A stretch of 64,000 nt of DNA from the NCBI RefSeq assembly GCF_002288925.2, contig NW_022098067.1, positions 5,017,017 to 5,081,016 on the forward strand. Reading direction: 5' to 3'. The notes below the pieces were generated by a model. That model was not told where the DNA came from. It searched no databases and saw nothing but the letters and a program-made list of their open reading frames with translations. Each line of letters starts with the position of its first letter. Within the stretch, counting starts at the first letter, position 1. The position numbers and the translations under genes were made by a program. The DNA is from Delphinapterus leucas. Its lineage: Eukaryota > Chordata > Mammalia > Artiodactyla > Monodontidae. Below are positions 60,654 through 64,000 of the stretch, in pieces.

Positions 60654-60683
60654 AGCACTCTGAAGTTCAGCACTCTGAAGTTC
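60654..60683 (+). repeat. perfect 15-bp tandem duplication
   Basis: AGCACTCTGAAGTTC occurs at 60654-60668 and directly again at 60669-60683. Confidence 0.95.
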
Positions 60684-62558
60684 AGCTTAAATATCTCTTT
60701 ACCTATTAAGAATTCACCCATTTGAAATTCTGTGTGCCTTTTTTTTTCTGCATTTATTATTTGATTTTGTTGAATGTATTTCAGTAACAATATGAACTGT
60801 GATGAAATAACACAAATGACACTCAGTGAAAGACAGTAATTACTAAGTAATACTAAGTAGATATAGTAGAGTCATTTCTTTTTATCAAATGATAAATCTA
60901 TTAGTCTGACAGAAGAAAAATGAGCAGCCTTGTTACACATTCAAGTGTCATAATTTTATTCACACTTGTTCACTTAGCCATATGCACTATGTACAAATGA
61001 ATATTATTCAAATTCATGAAACAATTGTCTAGATTATGAACTAAAAGGATTCAGTGCACTTGATTGTGACATTTTATTTCATGGTAAAATCTATCATGTT
61101 TGAAGTAATTGCTTGTGTCTGTAAAATGAGGAGAGGTTACATGTATGTGTTGTCATTATCACCATCGTAAAATTTTTTCCAAATATCTATATGTAGGTGG
61201 TGCTAGAAGTACCACTGTTTTGTTAAAAGCACTATATTTCTTTCCTTCAGAGTAATTTGACAATGGTACAAAACCAATCACCTTTAATTTTGGTTCCTCA
61301 AATCCTCCTATTTCCAATACTTTCTCTGTTTTTACTAACAAACACCATATCTGAGTCTTTGAAGCTCAATTTCTATAAATATTTTCTATTTTTCTTTTCT
61401 TCTCCCACTATAAACAACGCCCTGCCAATCTTTTTATTGTACTGCCTTTTGATTAATAAAATTGAGTTCTCCCCCATCATGTTCAAGCTCCTGAGCTGCA
61501 CTGTTCTGTATGGTAGCACCAAGCCACATGTTGCAAATGAGCACATTAGATATAGCTATTGCAAACTGAGATGTGCTGTAAATGAAAAATACACACCAGA
61601 TTTCAAAACGCTTTCTATGAAATAAGGCATATAAAAATCTCAATAGAGAATTTTGCAAAGCCAAGATGGTGGAGTAGAAGGACATGCTCTCACTCCCTCT
61701 TTTGAGAACACCAGAATCACAAGTAGCTGCTGGACAATCATCAACAGGAAGACACTGGAACTCACCAAAAAAGATACCCCACATCCAAAGACAAAGGAGA
61801 AGCCACAGTGAGATGGTAGGAGGGACATAATCACAGCAAAACCTAATCCCATAACTGCTGGGTGGGAGACTCACAGACTGGAGAACACTTACACCACAGA
61901 AGTTCACCCATTGGAGTGAAGGTTCTGAGCCCCACGTCAGGCTTCCCTACCTTGGGGTCCAGCAACGGGAGGAGAAATTCCTAGAGAATCAGACTTTGAA
62001 GCCTAGTGCGATTTGATTGCAGGACTTCAACAGGACTGAAGGAAAGAGAGACTCCACTCTTGGAGGGCACACACAAGGTAGTGTGCACAGTGGGACTGAG
62101 GGGATGGAGCAGTGACCCCAGGGGAGACTGAATCAGACCTACCTGCTACTGTTGGAGGGTCTCCTGCAGAGGCAGGGGGTGGCTGTGGCTCACCGTGGGG
62201 ACAAGGACACTGGCAGCAGAAGTTCTGGGAAGTACTCTTTGATGTGAGCCCTCCCAGAGCCTGCCATTAGCCCCAACAAAGAGCAAAGCTAGGATCCAGT
62301 GTTGGGTTGCCACAGGCCAAGCAACCAACAGGGAGAGAACCCAGCCCCACTCATCAGCAGTCAAGCAGATTAAAGTTTTACTGAGCTCTGCCCAACAGAG
62401 CAACAGACAGCTCTACACACCACCAGTCCCTGCCATCAGGAGACCAGCACAAGCCTCTTAGATAGCCTCATCCACCAGAGGGCAGACAGCAGAAGCAAGA
62501 AGAACTACAATCCTGCAGCCTGTAGAACAAAAACCAGATTCACAGAAAGATAGGCAAG

Positions 62559-63505
62559 GTGAAAAGGCAGAGGGCTATGTACCAGGTGAAGGAAAAAGAT
62601 AAAACCCCAGAAAGACAACTAAATGAAGTGGAGATAAGCAACCTTCCAGAAAATGAATTCAGAATAATGATAGTGAAGATGATCTAGGACCTCAGAGAAA
62701 GAATGGAGGCAAAGATCGAGAAGATGCAAGAAATGTTTAACAAAGACCTAGAAGAATTAAAGAACAAACAGAGATGAACAATACAATAACTGAAATGAAA
62801 TCTACACTAGAAAGAATCAATAGCACAATAACTGAGGCAGAAGAACGGATAAGTGACCTGGAAGACAGAATGGTGGAATTTACTGCTGCAGAACAGAATA
62901 AAGAAAAAACAATGAAAAGAAATGAAGAAAGCCTAAGAGACCTCTGGGACAACATTAAACGCAACAACATTCACACTATAGGGGTCCCAGAAGGCGAAGA
63001 GAGAGAGAAAGGACCAAAGAAAATATTTGCAGAGATTAGAGTTGAAAACTTTCCTAACATGGGTAAGGAAATAGCCACCCAAGTCCAGGAAGTGCAGCGA
63101 GTCCCATACAGGATAAACCCAAGGAGAAACACACTGAGACACATAGTAATCAAATTGGCAAAAATTAAAGACAAAGAAAAATTATTGAAAGCAGCAAAGG
63201 AAGAACAACAACGTACAAGGGAATTCCCATAGGTTAAGAGCTGATTTCTCAGCAGAAACTCTACAAGCCAGAAGGGAGTGGCATGATATAAAGAGATGAA
63301 AGGGAAGAACCTACAACCAAGATTACTCTACCCAGCAAGGATATCATTCAGATTCTATGGAGAAAGAAAAAGCTTTACAGACAAGCAAAAGTTAAGAGAA
63401 TTCAGCACCACGAAACCAGGTGTACAAAAAATCCTAAAGGAACTTCTCCAGGTGGAAAACACAAGAGAAGAAAAGGACCTACAAAAACAAACCCAAAATA
63501 ATTAA
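62559..63505 (+). pseudogene. L1 ORF1 remnant, copy 4
   Basis: Aligned with copy 2, the start should be ATGAAAAGGCAGAGG. Here it reads GTGAAAAGGCAGAGG at 62559, so the ATG is lost. Further breaks are AAGATGATCTAGGACC (TAG in place of a Gln codon) and a 4-nt loss near 62770 that shifts the frame before the coiled coil. A clean piece (62774-63232) shows MNNTITEMKSTLERINSTIT, then LRDLWDNIKRNNIHTIGVPE and the C-terminal part FPNMGKEIATQVQEVQRVPY. A second piece is at 63296-63505. Confidence 0.9.
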
Positions 63506-63509
63506 GAAA

Positions 63510-64000
63510 ATAGTCATAAGAACCTACATATCTATAATTGCCTTGAATGTGAATGAATTAAATGCTCCAACCAAAAGACACAGGCTTGTTGAATGGATAC
63601 AAAAACAAGACCCATATATATGCTGTCTACAAGAGACCCACTTCAGACCTAGGGACACATACAGACTGAAAGTGAGGGGATGGAAAAAGATATTCCATGC
63701 AAATGGAAATCAAAAGAAAGCTGGAGTAGGAATACTCATATCAGATAAAATAGACATTAAAATAGAGAATGTTGCAAGAGACAAGGAAGGACACTACATA
63801 ATGATCAAGGGATCAATCCAAGAAGAAGATATAACAATTATAAATATATATACACCCAACATAGGAGCACCTCAATATATAAGGTAACAGCTAACAGCTA
63901 TAAAAGAGGAAATAGATGGTAACACAAAAATAGTGGGGGACTTTAACACCCCACTTACACCAATGGACAGATCATCAAATATGAAAATAAATAAGGAAAC
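63510..64000 (+). pseudogene. L1 ORF2 remnant, copy 4 (endonuclease, partial)
   Basis: The expected ATG reads ATA at 63510-63512. The endonuclease frame is good from 63543: CCLQETHFRPRDTYRLKVRG (catalytic Glu), KIFHANGNQKKAGVGILISD, and further on [19 protein letters not shown] at 63885-63887 stands where copy 3 has a Gln codon. The SDH motif and RT lie beyond the window. Confidence 0.9.

Larger units (their letters stand above)
60014..61650. other. AT-rich intronic sequence
   Basis: No gene is recognised. Two small direct tandem duplications lie at 60171-60240 and 60654-60683. Confidence 0.45.
61654..64000 (+). mobile_element. LINE-1 copy 4, 5' part, cut by the window end
   Basis: Plus-strand L1 starting near CCAAGATGGTGGAGTAGAAG (61661-61680), which holds the YY1-like AAGATGG. 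The 5'UTR is about 0.9 kb (to 62558) and of the same type as copy 2, with GAGAACACCAGAATCACAAG in both (one change). ORF1 is then followed by ORF2 and the endonuclease domain at the window edge. Both start codons appear lost (see ORF entries). Confidence 0.92.

Noticed and set aside
61434..61907. 157-codon minus-strand open frame
   Set aside because: It crosses the start of L1 copy 4 into unique sequence and reads antisense to the L1 5'UTR. The similar stretch in copy 2 (13416-13634) shows it comes from the L1.
1..64000. CRISPR array, operon, tRNA or rRNA gene
   Set aside because: There are no regularly spaced repeats with unique spacers and no cloverleaf outside the tRNA-derived SINEs. The sequence is clearly mammalian intron.
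36530..64000. Search for the next GUCY1A2 exon downstream (family segment MRIGIHSGSV)
   Set aside because: No in-frame match with splice sites was seen by eye. The exon is presumably beyond the window; a translated search would be decisive.

Overview
This is mammalian nuclear DNA, most likely from a cetacean. There are several copies of a tRNA-derived, cetartiodactyl-type SINE (CHR type) whose head reads GGGCTTCCCTGGTGGC. I recognise no ruminant BovB or Bov-tA elements. The LINE-1 copies carry the 3' end typical of whales, hippos and ruminants. The species call rests on these repeats and is an inference.

One exon of a conventional gene is recognisable. At 17819-17962 (+), 48 uninterrupted codons with good splice sites at both ends encode part of the guanylate cyclase catalytic domain. 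The residues match the alpha-2 subunit of soluble guanylate cyclase (GUCY1A2) better than alpha-1. The rest of the window reads as intron: about 17.8 kb upstream and about 46 kb downstream of that exon, with no second exon seen.

Layout. 1-4876: L1 number 1 (minus), cut by the window edge, with a long GC-rich 5'UTR. 5665-5803: truncated SINE. 7291-13614: L1 number 2 (minus), a complete insertion with 18-bp target-site duplications and an apparent 412-bp 3' transduction. 17819-17962: GUCY1A2 exon. 18387-25841: L1 number 3 (minus), full length, with a tandemly duplicated 5'UTR block and altered catalytic residues in both ORF2 enzymes. 26435-34501: several SINEs, including a three-level nest at 31072-32048, and old L1 fragments. 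35335-36337: two related retroviral LTRs. 36.5-41.2 kb: MIR fragments. 41.2-42.1 kb: old L1. 46.2-46.6 kb: MLT1-like LTR. 47.3-47.86 kb: a Tigger/MER2-like DNA transposon inside an old L1. 50.1-50.9 kb: old L1. 53.6-56.6 kb: a cluster of LTRs in both orientations. 58.9 kb: SINE. 59.5 kb: another LTR. 61.65 kb to the end: L1 number 4 (plus), entering ORF2 and cut by the window edge.

None of the L1 copies looks active. All have frameshifts, stop codons or lost start codons in the parts that can be read. The window has no operon or pathway logic. Its interest is the retrotransposition record inside one gene. I found no sign of an undescribed biological system.
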